DNA of 64,000 bases from CAVXEH01 sp963805305 (lineage in GTDB: Bacteria > Chloroflexota > Limnocylindria > QHBO01), in assembly GCA_963805305.1 (NCBI GenBank), contig CAWDTM010000003.1, positions 310,001 to 374,000 of the forward strand, written 5' to 3'. The translations under genes and the position numbers were made by a program. Below the pieces are notes generated by a model that was not told the DNA's origin, did not search any database, and saw only the letters and a list, made by a program, of their open reading frames with translations. Below are positions 25,763 to 33,357 of the stretch, piece after piece (the first letter of the stretch is position 1; each line of letters starts with the position of its first letter).

Positions 25763-26506
25763 ATGCCCACCCTCGAGCAGGCCCTGCTCCTCACCGCGCT
25801 CTTCTTCGCGGCGGCGGTCCTGTACGGGATGGTGGGCCACGCGGGGGCATCGGCCTACCTGGCGGCCATGGCGTTCGTGGGGCTGAGCACCGAGGTCATG
25901 AAGCCCACCGCCCTGGTCCTCAACATCCTGGTTGCGATCCTGGTCACGACCCGGTTTGCGCGGGCCGGCTTCGTGCGACCGCTGGCCATCATCCCGTTCC
26001 TGGTGGGATCGGTCCCCATGGCGTTCGTGGGCGGCGCCATCCAGCTGCCCGGGGAGCTCTACCGGCCCCTCGTGGGCGTGGTCCTGCTGATCGCGGCGGG
26101 CCGGTTCGGCCTGGTGCGCGCCCAGCCCGAGGAGTTCCCGCCGCGCGCCCCCTGGCCGCTTGCCCTCGTTGCGGGCGCCGGACTGGGGCTGCTGGCCGGG
26201 CTGACCGGCACCGGTGGCGGGATCTTCCTCACTCCGCTGCTCATCGCCGCCGGCTGGGCCGGTACCCGCTTCGCGGCCGGCGCATCGGCGGTCTTCATCC
26301 TCGCCAACTCGGTGAGCGGGCTCGCCGGCGCCATCGGCTCGGCGGCCGCATTGCCCGCCTGGCTCCTGCTCTGGCTCCCGACGGTGGCTGTCGGCGGGCT
26401 CATCGGCTCGGATCTCGGCAGCCGGCGACTGCCCGCCTCCGGGGTGCGCCGCGCCCTGGGGGTCGTGCTGTTCATCGCGGGCCTCAAGCTCATCTTCTTG
26501 GCCTGA
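25763..26506 (+). CDS. TauE/SafE-family sulfite/sulfoacetate-type permease
   Basis: 247 residues, eight TM helices. Hallmarks of the family are the paired Gly-rich helix starts YGMVGHAGASAYLAAMAFVGL and LLAGLTGTGGGIFLTPLLIAAGWA. TauE/SafE proteins export or import sulfur-containing anions such as sulfite or sulfoacetate. Starts 30 bp after the disulfide oxidoreductase gene on the same strand. The 3' end overlaps the convergent tetR gene by 17 bp. Confidence 0.87.
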   Translation: MPTLEQALLLTALFFAAAVLYGMVGHAGASAYLAAMAFVGLSTEVMKPTALVLNILVAILVTTRFARAGFVRPLAIIPFLVGSVPMAFVGGAIQLPGELYRPLVGVVLLIAAGRFGLVRAQPEEFPPRAPWPLALVAGAGLGLLAGLTGTGGGIFLTPLLIAAGWAGTRFAAGASAVFILANSVSGLAGAIGSAAALPAWLLLWLPTVAVGGLIGSDLGSRRLPASGVRRALGVVLFIAGLKLIFLA

Positions 26507-27110
26507 CCGGCGTGCCCTCAGGGGAGGGGCGCAGGAAGCCGCCCGCCGCCCGTACCATCAGGTCCACGAGGCGCGCGCGGGAAACCCGGGGGTGGTCAAG
26601 CGACCACAGGGCGAGGCCGGCCATCGCGCCGCCCAACAGCTCGGCCACCGGTTCGACCTCTGCTTCGGGCAGGGCGAGGTCGGGCTGATCGCGGAGGACC
26701 GCCGCGATCACCGAACGGGCGTTGGCCTGGACCGTTGCGCGTGCCGCGCGAATTTCGGAATCGCCGGTCGTATCGCGGAAGATCATTCGCCACGTCTCGG
26801 GGTGATCGCGCACCGCGCGGAACCACTCGTCCAGGAGCTGCGGGAGGTGCGCGGGAAGCGATCCACTTGCCACCGCAGCGCGCCCCGATTCGCCCTGCGC
26901 CGCTCGGTGGCCCTCCAGGAGATGCAGGTAGAGCGCCTTCTTGGACGGGTAATGCCGATAGAGGATCGGCTTCGTGACTCCGGCGGCGGCCGCAACATCG
27001 TCGAGCCGCGTTCCCCCGTAGCCGCGCTCGGCGAACAGCCGGGCCGCGGCCTCCTCGATCACCGCTCGTCGCCGGGCCGCGGGCAGGCGCGCGGGCGCTC
27101 TTCCATTCAT
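26490..27110 (-). CDS. TetR-family transcriptional regulator
   Basis: 206 residues. N-terminal HTH (about 15-60) with VIEEAAARLFAERGYGGTRLDDVAAAAGV and the TetR YRHYPSKKALYLHLL segment; the C-terminal ligand domain is all-helical. Divergent from the four-TM protein at 27189, with a 78-bp gap that holds an inverted repeat (27123-27144). A minus-strand TACCAT at 27119-27124, overlapping that repeat, could be its own -10, so autorepression is likely. Ligand unknown. Confidence 0.88.
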   Translation of the reverse strand: MNGRAPARLPAARRRAVIEEAAARLFAERGYGGTRLDDVAAAAGVTKPILYRHYPSKKALYLHLLEGHRAAQGESGRAAVASGSLPAHLPQLLDEWFRAVRDHPETWRMIFRDTTGDSEIRAARATVQANARSVIAAVLRDQPDLALPEAEVEPVAELLGGAMAGLALWSLDHPRVSRARLVDLMVRAAGGFLRPSPEGTPVRPRR

Positions 27111-27122
27111 GGCTACTCGATG

Positions 27123-27144
27123 GTAACAACGTGTGCTATGTTAC
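27123..27144. promoter_or_regulatory. Inverted repeat GTAACA-N10-TGTTAC, candidate TetR operator
   Basis: Perfect 6-bp arms separated by 10 bp, 13 bp in front of the tetR start and 45 bp from the divergent gene. An AT-rich run (TATATA, 27152-27157) follows and could be the -10 of the plus-strand gene. The size and place fit a TetR dimer site controlling both directions. Confidence 0.55.
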
Positions 27145-27188
27145 TCAGGAGTATATATAGCAATCGTCCGCGAACCTGGAGGAGACTC

Positions 27189-27626
27189 GTGCGCCGAGCC
27201 GCGTTCATCGTCCACCGTGTGTTTGCGTGGGCATATCTCGCCGGTGGGATCGTCGCGTTCTTCGCCGCGGGTCTCGCGGTCTTCACCCTCAACGCCGCGG
27301 CGAGCACCGGCACGGCCATCGACGACGCGTCGTTCGACCGAGCCTTCGGGGGCCATCTCCTGCTCGGGGACGCCCTCTTCTTCGTCGCCCTCGCGGTGGC
27401 CATCGCGGCGCTGCTGGCCCGGCCCGGCCGGCACGTGATCCTGGCCAGTGTCACGCTCCTCGTTCTGGACATCGTCCAGGCAACCCTGGCCTTCACGAGC
27501 GCGACTGCGGTGCGCGCCCTCCATCCGGTCGTCGGCCTTCTGCTGCTCGTCACTGCCGCCTATCTCGTCGCCGGATCGCCTCCGGTGCCGCTTCATCGCG
27601 GCACGTCCACCCCGGGCAAGTCCTGA
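27189..27626 (+). CDS. Small four-TM membrane protein, DUF6220-like
   Basis: 145 residues from GTG 27189, backed by GGAGGAG 6 nt upstream. Four TM helices: about 12-35, 55-75, 82-100 and 108-128. Features FVALAVAIAALLARPGRHVILASVTLLVLDIVQATLAF and a His in VRALHPVVGLLLLVTAAYLV. It resembles the DUF6220 group of bacterial membrane proteins; my match is by overall pattern only. Divergent from and probably repressed by the TetR protein encoded next door. Confidence 0.72.
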   Translation: MRRAAFIVHRVFAWAYLAGGIVAFFAAGLAVFTLNAAASTGTAIDDASFDRAFGGHLLLGDALFFVALAVAIAALLARPGRHVILASVTLLVLDIVQATLAFTSATAVRALHPVVGLLLLVTAAYLVAGSPPVPLHRGTSTPGKS

Positions 27627-27743
27627 GGGAACGGCCCTTCGACGGAGCGGAGACCTCCGAGGCCGCCGTTCCATCGACGTTTCATCGGTTCTCAGGCACA
27701 CCCAACCCATGGGGTCCTGCGCCCGCCGCCCATCGGTGGCACC

Positions 27744-28787
27744 ATGGCGCCCCTGATGCCGCCAATCGTCCGATCCCCCGAGCCAGTCCTCGACGCGCGC
27801 GCGCGGCCGCTGCACGACCTGCGCATCTCGGTCACCGACCGGTGCAACTTCCGCTGCGTGTACTGCATGCCACGCGAGGTCTTCGGCCGCGACTGGGAGT
27901 ACCTGCCTCGCGAGGAGATCCTCACCTACGAGGAGATCAGCCGGCTGGCAGGCATCTTCACCCGCCTGGGAGTCCACAAGGTGCGGCTCACCGGTGGTGA
28001 GCCGCTGGTCCGGCGCGACCTGGAGGCGCTGGTCCGGATGCTCTCCGCCAACCCGGCCATCACCGACCTGACCCTGACCACCAACGGCTCGCTCCTCGCG
28101 GCGCACGCGACAGCCCTGGCGGAAGCGGGCCTCACCCGGGTCAGCGTCTCGCTGGACGCTACCGACGACCCCACCTTCGAGCGCATGAACGACGCGCACG
28201 TCCCCGTCGCGCGCGTGCTGGAGGGGATCGAGGCCGCCGAGGCGGCCGGCCTGGGCCCCGTCAAGGTCAACATGGTCGTGAAGCGCGGCTGGAACGAGCA
28301 CGCGGTGCTCCCCATGGCACGCCGTTTCCGACGGACTGGCCGCGTCATCCGCTTCATCGAGTACATGGACGTCGGGCACTCGAACGGCTGGCGGCTCGAC
28401 GAGGTGGTCCCGGCATCCGAGATCCTGGCGAGCATCGCGGCCGAGTTTCCTCTCGAGCCGATGGCGCCCACCCGACGGGGCGAGGTTGCGCGCCGCTACC
28501 GCTATGCCGATGGCGGCGGTGAGATCGGGGTCATCGCCTCGGTCAGCCAGCCCTTCTGCGGCGACTGCGTGCGGGCCCGCCTCAGCGCGGACGGCAAGCT
28601 CTTCACCTGCCTCTTCGCCGTGGTGGGCCACGACCTCAAGCGTCTCGTCCGTGACGGGTCGAGCGACGACGAGCTGTCGGCGCGCCTCCGGCGGCTGTGG
28701 GCCGTCCGCGACGACAACTACTCGGAGCGCCGATCGGCCCAGACCGCGGGACTGCCCAAGGTGGAGATGAGCTACATCGGCGGCTGA
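27744..28787 (+). CDS. moaA: GTP 3',8-cyclase MoaA (molybdopterin cofactor synthesis)
   Basis: 347 residues. Radical SAM enzyme that with MoaC turns GTP into cyclic pyranopterin monophosphate. N-terminal cluster C34-x3-C38-x2-C41 (DRCNFRCVYCMP), SAM-contact TGGEPLVRRDL, C-terminal second 4Fe-4S set in FCGDCVRARLSADGKLFTC, and the essential terminal Gly-Gly (EMSYIGG). Length is normal. Its 3' end overlaps the convergent xdhC-like gene by 16 bp. No other moa/moe genes are in the window, so the pathway is dispersed. Confidence 0.96.
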   Translation: MAPLMPPIVRSPEPVLDARARPLHDLRISVTDRCNFRCVYCMPREVFGRDWEYLPREEILTYEEISRLAGIFTRLGVHKVRLTGGEPLVRRDLEALVRMLSANPAITDLTLTTNGSLLAAHATALAEAGLTRVSVSLDATDDPTFERMNDAHVPVARVLEGIEAAEAAGLGPVKVNMVVKRGWNEHAVLPMARRFRRTGRVIRFIEYMDVGHSNGWRLDEVVPASEILASIAAEFPLEPMAPTRRGEVARRYRYADGGGEIGVIASVSQPFCGDCVRARLSADGKLFTCLFAVVGHDLKRLVRDGSSDDELSARLRRLWAVRDDNYSERRSAQTAGLPKVEMSYIGG

Positions 28788-29917
28788 GACGCCGCCGCGT
28801 GAATCGGCCCGCCGGACTCCCGCAACGGGCGGCCGGTGTGGCCGCGCTCCACCGCCAGGATCTCCGCCACGATGGCAGCGGCCACCTCTTCCGGCTCCTC
28901 CGCACCGAGATCGAGCCCGGCCGGGGCGTGCACACGCTCGCCATCGGCCGCGGTGAGAGCCACCCCATCGGCCGCCAGCTCGGCAAGCAGCTTGGCGGTG
29001 CGGCCCCGGGGACCCAGCAGGCCCAGGTAGCGCAGGCGCGCGATCCCGGCCCGCGCGAGCGACCGCAGGTGCTCACCGTCGCGCAGGTAGTTGTGGCTCA
29101 TGAGGAGCACCGCGGTCCGGTCGTCCGGGACAATGGCCTCCGCGATGACGGGCGGATCGGCGTCGATGAACGCGCTCGCCTCGGGGAACCGCTCGTTGTT
29201 CAGGAAGGCGCGCCGTACGTCCGCCACGACGACGCGCCAGCCCATCGCGGCAGCCTGCCGCACGAGCGGGATTGCATCATGACCGGCGCCGCAGACCACC
29301 AGGCGAATGGGTGGTCGCGCCACCTCCACGAACGCCCGAGCCACGCCGCCCTCGGGGAGCGGCAGCTCGACCAGCTGCGACCCGCCCGAGTCCAGGCCGT
29401 CCTGCGCGGCCGCGCGCGCCCCGGCGTCCACCGCGGGCGCGATGCCGCCGCGAACCGTGCCGTCGGCGTGGACCAGCAGGCGTCCACCGGGACGGGCCGT
29501 CGCGGGGGACGTGGACTCCACGACAGTGACGAGCGCCGCGGCGCGGTCCTGCTCGATCGCCGCCCGCAGGGTCGCCGCGGTTTCCAGCGCCAGCGCCGCC
29601 GGCTCCACGAACACGTCGATGGCGCCGTTGCAGCCCAGGCCGTAGCCCCACACGTCCTCGCCATCCGCGGTCATGTCGAAGGTGAGCAGCTGGGGCACGC
29701 CGGTCGCCATCACGGCGCGGCCGACACGCGCCACGTCGTCCTCGAGACAGCCGCCGGAGAGGTTGCCGGTCAGCGGGCCGTCCTGCGGGATGAGGAGCCG
29801 TGCCCCGGCGCGCCGGTACGTCGACCCGCGGGTGGCCACGATCGTCGCCAGGGCAACCGGCTCCCCGCGTGCAGCGTGCGCCTCGATGGCGGCGAGGACG
29901 TCCCGAACTTCGCTCAC
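28772..29917 (-). CDS. XdhC/CoxI-family molybdenum-hydroxylase maturation protein
   Basis: 381 residues from GTG 29917. N-terminal XdhC domain (ALATIVATRGSTYRRAGARLLI, SGGCLEDDVARVG, YGLGCNGAIDVF) and a C-terminal Rossmann domain (RLVVCGAGHDAIPLVRQAAAMGWRVVVADVR). Family members bind Moco, promote its sulfuration and insert it into xanthine dehydrogenase or CO dehydrogenase-type enzymes. It converges on moaA, a sensible pairing, but no molybdoenzyme structural genes are seen nearby. The leaderless-type TACGAT fixes the GTG start. Confidence 0.88.
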   Translation of the reverse strand: MSEVRDVLAAIEAHAARGEPVALATIVATRGSTYRRAGARLLIPQDGPLTGNLSGGCLEDDVARVGRAVMATGVPQLLTFDMTADGEDVWGYGLGCNGAIDVFVEPAALALETAATLRAAIEQDRAAALVTVVESTSPATARPGGRLLVHADGTVRGGIAPAVDAGARAAAQDGLDSGGSQLVELPLPEGGVARAFVEVARPPIRLVVCGAGHDAIPLVRQAAAMGWRVVVADVRRAFLNNERFPEASAFIDADPPVIAEAIVPDDRTAVLLMSHNYLRDGEHLRSLARAGIARLRYLGLLGPRGRTAKLLAELAADGVALTAADGERVHAPAGLDLGAEEPEEVAAAIVAEILAVERGHTGRPLRESGGPIHAAASQPPM

Positions 29918-29923
29918 CGGCCG

Positions 29924-29929
29924 ATCGTA
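29924..29929 (-). promoter_or_regulatory. -10 box, putative leaderless promoter
   Basis: TACGAT on the minus strand ends 6 nt before the GTG at 29917. Confidence 0.5.
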
Positions 29930-29967
29930 GCAGCGAGCCGGGCCGGCCGGTGGCGGTCGCGGGCCGA

Positions 29968-29973
29968 TACGAT
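29968..29973 (+). promoter_or_regulatory. -10 box, putative leaderless promoter
   Basis: TACGAT ends 6 nt before the GTG at 29980. It is identical in sequence and spacing to the divergent box at 29924-29929, 38 bp away. Confidence 0.5.
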
Positions 29974-29979
29974 AGCGAG

Positions 29980-30555
29980 GTGACATCGCCGAGTCGGTAC
30001 CCGCTCCGTACCGCCCGTCTGCGCCTTCGCCCGTTCGAGATGTCCGACCTGTCGGCGCTCCACGCGCTCTACGGCCGCGAGGATGTGAATCGCTACCTAC
30101 TCTGGGGGGCGCAGACGCTCGACGAGGCCCGCGCCATGCTCGATCGCATCATGCCCATGACCGCGATTGGTCCGGACGCGGATCGGCTGCGCCTGGCGGT
30201 CTGCCTGCCGGACCCGGAGGGGCGAGCCGGCCCCGTCATCGGCGACTTCAGCCTGTGGCGGACGAGCGCCGAGCACAACCAGGCCGAGATCGGCTTCGTG
30301 CTCCACCCCGATCATCACGGCAACGGCTACGCGCTCGAGGCAATGACGGAGATCCTGCGGCTGGCCTTCGGCGACGGCGGCTTCCACCGCGTGGTGGGCC
30401 GCTGCGACGCGCGCAACGCCCCATCGGCCCATCTCATGGAGCGCCTCGGCATGCGACGAGAGGCGCACTTCGTCGAGAACGAGTACGGGAAGGGCGAATG
30501 GACCGATGAGCTCGTGTACGCGATCCTCGACCGGGAGTGGCGCGCGCGCAGCTGA
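29980..30555 (+). CDS. GNAT-family N-acetyltransferase (RimJ/RimL-like)
   Basis: 191 residues. Starts with the RimJ-type beta strand LRTARLRLRPFEMSDLSALHALYGREDVNRYL; acetyl-CoA site region AEIGFVLHPDHHGNGYALEAMTEILRLAFGDG; C-terminal ARNAPSAHLMERLGMRREAHFVEN. Typical of acetyltransferases that modify amino-terminal or small-molecule amines; target unknown. The GTG at 29980 is backed by a -10 box at leaderless spacing. Confidence 0.86.
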   Translation: MTSPSRYPLRTARLRLRPFEMSDLSALHALYGREDVNRYLLWGAQTLDEARAMLDRIMPMTAIGPDADRLRLAVCLPDPEGRAGPVIGDFSLWRTSAEHNQAEIGFVLHPDHHGNGYALEAMTEILRLAFGDGGFHRVVGRCDARNAPSAHLMERLGMRREAHFVENEYGKGEWTDELVYAILDREWRARS

Positions 30556-30562
30556 TCCGGCC

Positions 30563-31990
30563 CTACCCGGTCTGATCGGCGAACAGGACGCCCGGGTTGA
30601 GGAGGTTCCCCGGGTCGAGGGCACGCTTGATGGCCCGCATGGCGGCGACGTCGGCCTCGCCGCGGTCGCGGAGGAGCCAGGCCACCTTGGCCACCCCGAT
30701 CCCGTGCTCAGCGCTCACGGCTCCGCCGTAGGCGACGGCCAGCCCCAGGACGGCGTCGTCGACCCGCTCATCGTCGGGGTCGGGACCCAGCACGTTGACG
30801 TGCAGGTTGCCATCGCCCACGTGCCCGTAGATGAAGATCTGCGCGTCGGCGGCCACGCTGCGGATCGCCTCGCGGACCGCAACGTCGAAGGCGCCGATGC
30901 GACCGATGGGCACGCTCACGTCCAGCTTGTGCGGCACGCCTGCCGCGTTCACCGACTCGGTGTGCCCTTCCCGCAGGGTCCAGAGCCGATGGCGCCCGTT
31001 CTCATCGCTGGCGGCGACCGCGTCCCGCGACGGAAGGGAGGCGAGCGCGTCCACCAGCTCATCGGTGGGGTCGGATGCGCCGGCACACTCGACGAGCAGG
31101 TAACGGGGGTGTCGTGCGCGGAATGGCGCCTCAGCCCCGGTGTGGGCCATGACCAGCCGCATCCCGTCGTCGTCGAACAGCTCCGCGGCGGTCAGGCTCG
31201 CGAGCGAGCGACGCAGCTGCGCGGCGAACGCGGCCGCCTGCCCGGCGTCGTCCACGGCCAGGAGCGCGACCGCCCGCTTCGGGAAGAGCGGCACGAGGCG
31301 CAGCCGGACCCGGGTCACCACGCCCAGCGTTCCCTCCGATCCGGCAAGGAGCGCCGGGAGCGGATAGCCGGTGTTGTCCTTGTGCAGCCCGGGCAGGCGT
31401 CGGATCGCGGTCCCGTCTGCGAGCACCGCCTCCATGCCCACGATCTGCCGGCGCATGGATCCGTGGCGGAGGACGTTCACGCCGCCGGCGTTCGTCGCCA
31501 CCATGCCCCCCACGGTCGCCGACTCGCGCGAGCCCATGTCCACCCCGACGTCCCAGCCGGCGCCGACCGCGTGCTCGCGCAGCGTGGCGAGCGTCACGCC
31601 GGCCCCGGCGGTCACCTCTCCGGCAACCGGATCGACGGGCTCAATCTCGCGAAGCCGGAGGGTCGAGACGATCACCTGCGGGCGCGGAGCACCGTGGGCG
31701 TCGCGCGGCGGCACGGCGCGGGGGATGCTGCCGCCGACCAGACCGGTGTTGCCGCCCTGGGGCACCACCGCCGCGCCGACCTCCGCGCAGGCGCGCAGGA
31801 CCGCCGCGACCTCGTCCACGGAGCCGGGCCGGACGACGGCCGCTGCGGTGCCGTGGAACCGCCGCGACCAGTCCAGCTCGTACGTCGCCCGCAGGTCGGC
31901 GTCGACGAGGACGCGGGTCGCACCAACGGCCGCTCGCAGCGCGGCGAGCAGCGGTTCGGAGATGGCGGCGCCATCGGTCTCGTGGCTCAC
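30563..31990 (-). CDS. FAD-binding oxidase, glycolate/D-lactate dehydrogenase GlcD-like
   Basis: 475 residues. N-terminal FAD_binding_4 (PCMH) domain with PGSVDEVAAVLRACAEVGAAVVPQGG and GLVGGSIP; C-terminal FAD-oxidase domain ending with the conserved HVGDGNLHVN, SAEHGIGVAKVAWL and KRALDPGNLLNPG. Expected to oxidise a 2-hydroxy acid (glycolate, D-lactate or D-2-hydroxyglutarate). No GlcE/GlcF partner is adjacent. The GTG at 31990 is supported by CATCAT 6 nt upstream. Confidence 0.9.
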   Translation of the reverse strand: MSHETDGAAISEPLLAALRAAVGATRVLVDADLRATYELDWSRRFHGTAAAVVRPGSVDEVAAVLRACAEVGAAVVPQGGNTGLVGGSIPRAVPPRDAHGAPRPQVIVSTLRLREIEPVDPVAGEVTAGAGVTLATLREHAVGAGWDVGVDMGSRESATVGGMVATNAGGVNVLRHGSMRRQIVGMEAVLADGTAIRRLPGLHKDNTGYPLPALLAGSEGTLGVVTRVRLRLVPLFPKRAVALLAVDDAGQAAAFAAQLRRSLASLTAAELFDDDGMRLVMAHTGAEAPFRARHPRYLLVECAGASDPTDELVDALASLPSRDAVAASDENGRHRLWTLREGHTESVNAAGVPHKLDVSVPIGRIGAFDVAVREAIRSVAADAQIFIYGHVGDGNLHVNVLGPDPDDERVDDAVLGLAVAYGGAVSAEHGIGVAKVAWLLRDRGEADVAAMRAIKRALDPGNLLNPGVLFADQTG

Positions 31991-31996
31991 CCCGAG

Positions 31997-32002
31997 ATGA
32001 TG
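31997..32002 (-). promoter_or_regulatory. -10-like box, putative leaderless promoter
   Basis: CATCAT on the minus strand ends 6 nt before the GTG at 31990; the first base departs from TANNNT. Confidence 0.35.
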
Positions 32003-32028
32003 GCGCAACGCTCCCGGTCGCCGGCAGC

Positions 32029-32034
32029 CAGAAT
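32029..32034 (+). promoter_or_regulatory. -10-like box, putative leaderless promoter
   Basis: CAGAAT ends 6 nt before the ATG at 32041. The intervening GGAGCA also contains GGAG, but too close to the ATG for a normal ribosome site. Confidence 0.35.
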
Positions 32035-32040
32035 GGAGCA

Positions 32041-32520
32041 ATGACCGAACCGCAGATCAAGATCCGGGCCGCCGCGGCGGGCGACACCGGGCCGATCGCC
32101 CGGCTGTACGCGGAGCTGCACGACGCCGAATGGAACGGTCGCCCGCCCTTCCCGATCGCGGTCGAGGCGTTCCTCGAGGAGGTCGAGGCGGCGATGGCGG
32201 CATCCGACGTACGCGTGCTCGTCGCCCTCGCGGCCGGCGAAGTGGTCGGCACGGCGCGGGTGGAGCTTGCCTCGCGGCCCTACGGACCCATCGCGGAGAT
32301 CCGCCGGGTCGTCGTCACGCAGGCATGGCGACGGCATGGCATCGCGACGCGACTGATGGAAGCCGCGGAGGACGCCGCGCGCGCGCTCGGAACGGACAAC
32401 CTGCGCCTCACGGTCGTGTCGGGCAATGCCGAGGCGCGGCGCTTCTACGAGCGACTCGGGTACAGCGAGTTCGCCGTCCGGTACCGCAAGCACGCGGGGA
32501 GCGCAGGCGACATCGCGTGA
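32041..32520 (+). CDS. GNAT-family N-acetyltransferase
   Basis: 159 residues, single GNAT domain. Core motif A IAEIRRVVVTQAWRRHGIATRLMEAAEDAARALG gives the R/QxxGxG/A acetyl-CoA loop (RRHGIA), and the end LTVVSGNAEARRFYERLGYSEF is motif B. Substrate cannot be told. Divergent from the GlcD-like gene with 50 bp between starts. Confidence 0.87.
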   Translation: MTEPQIKIRAAAAGDTGPIARLYAELHDAEWNGRPPFPIAVEAFLEEVEAAMAASDVRVLVALAAGEVVGTARVELASRPYGPIAEIRRVVVTQAWRRHGIATRLMEAAEDAARALGTDNLRLTVVSGNAEARRFYERLGYSEFAVRYRKHAGSAGDIA

Positions 32521-32522
32521 GC

Positions 32523-32550
32523 GCGGCGGCGGGCCGGGGCCCGCCGCCGC
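32523..32550. terminator. Strong GC hairpin between convergent genes
   Basis: A 12-13 bp uninterrupted G+C stem with a 2-4 nt loop lies just after the GNAT stop and before the 3' end of the convergent secreted-protein gene. There is no T-run on either side, so if it ends transcription it does so without the usual U-tract. Confidence 0.45.
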
Positions 32551-32614
32551 TCGATTGCCCGTCCGGAGGGGAGACGGACCGCGGATTGCGGGCCCTGGCG
32601 CGGACCCGCCCGGG

Positions 32615-33217
32615 TCAGTGCGGATCGCGCCCGAACCCGTTGTTCACCTGGTCGGTGGCGCGCTGGGTCACGTCGGCCTTGCGGGCATCGGCCTGCGCCT
32701 GGGTGATCCGGCCGGCGGACACGTCGGCCGCCAGCTCATCGAGCCCGTCACGGACGAGGGCGGCGATCACCGTCTGCGCGGTGACCCCATGCTCGGTCGC
32801 GACCTGTGCGGGCGTTTTGCCGGCCTGCAGCTCGGTGAGCAGCTGCGACTCGGTGATCCCGATGGCCTTGGCGATGACCGACGAGTCGCTCACCGTCTCG
32901 GCGTGACCGGGACCCCCGTGGCCACCGGCGTGGTCGCCGTCGCACGCCGTCGGGGAGCTCGTGGACGAGTCTGAGTCCGACGCTGACCCCGACGAGGCGG
33001 GAGCTGTCGAAGCGCTTGCGGTCGGCGACGCGGCGTTCGCGCTGAGCGGGCCCAGCAGGGCGGCGCCGGCGGCACCCCCCACGAGGAGGGCACTGAGCGC
33101 CAGGGCCCTGGCCGATCGGCGCACGCGGCCTGCTGGGCGGACCGGCGCGGCCGGCATTCCGTTCTCGACGGCAAATCCGTCCGGGACGAAGGCGCCTGGG
33201 TGGTTGTCGTTGTTCAT
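32615..33217 (-). CDS. Secreted protein with short helical repeats
   Basis: 200 residues. A 33-residue N-terminal region precedes a signal-peptide-like stretch (RRSARALALSALLVGGAAGAALLGPLSANA), with two Arg as in Tat signals but no full Tat box. A Ser/Thr/Ala-rich linker (about 63-92) with a His/Gly-rich patch follows, then helices VIAKAIGITESQLLTELQAGKTPAQVATEHGV and VSAGRITQAQADARKADVTQRATDQVNNGF. The two-part C-terminal pattern is common in exported actinobacterial and chloroflexal proteins of unknown role. AGGAGA precedes the ATG. Divergent from the sigma-propeller fusion gene. Confidence 0.78.
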   Translation of the reverse strand: MNNDNHPGAFVPDGFAVENGMPAAPVRPAGRVRRSARALALSALLVGGAAGAALLGPLSANAASPTASASTAPASSGSASDSDSSTSSPTACDGDHAGGHGGPGHAETVSDSSVIAKAIGITESQLLTELQAGKTPAQVATEHGVTAQTVIAALVRDGLDELAADVSAGRITQAQADARKADVTQRATDQVNNGFGRDPH

Positions 33218-33357
33218 GAGGGGTCTCCTGGATCGTTGCTCGGTTGGTTTCGGGTGCATCTGCACGCACGCATCCTGGCGAGCCGCGCCTTGCGGTCTCG
33301 TTACAGGGGTGGCCGGGTGCGACAATGCGCAGCGCGAGCGCCGCACGGCGCCGTTCG

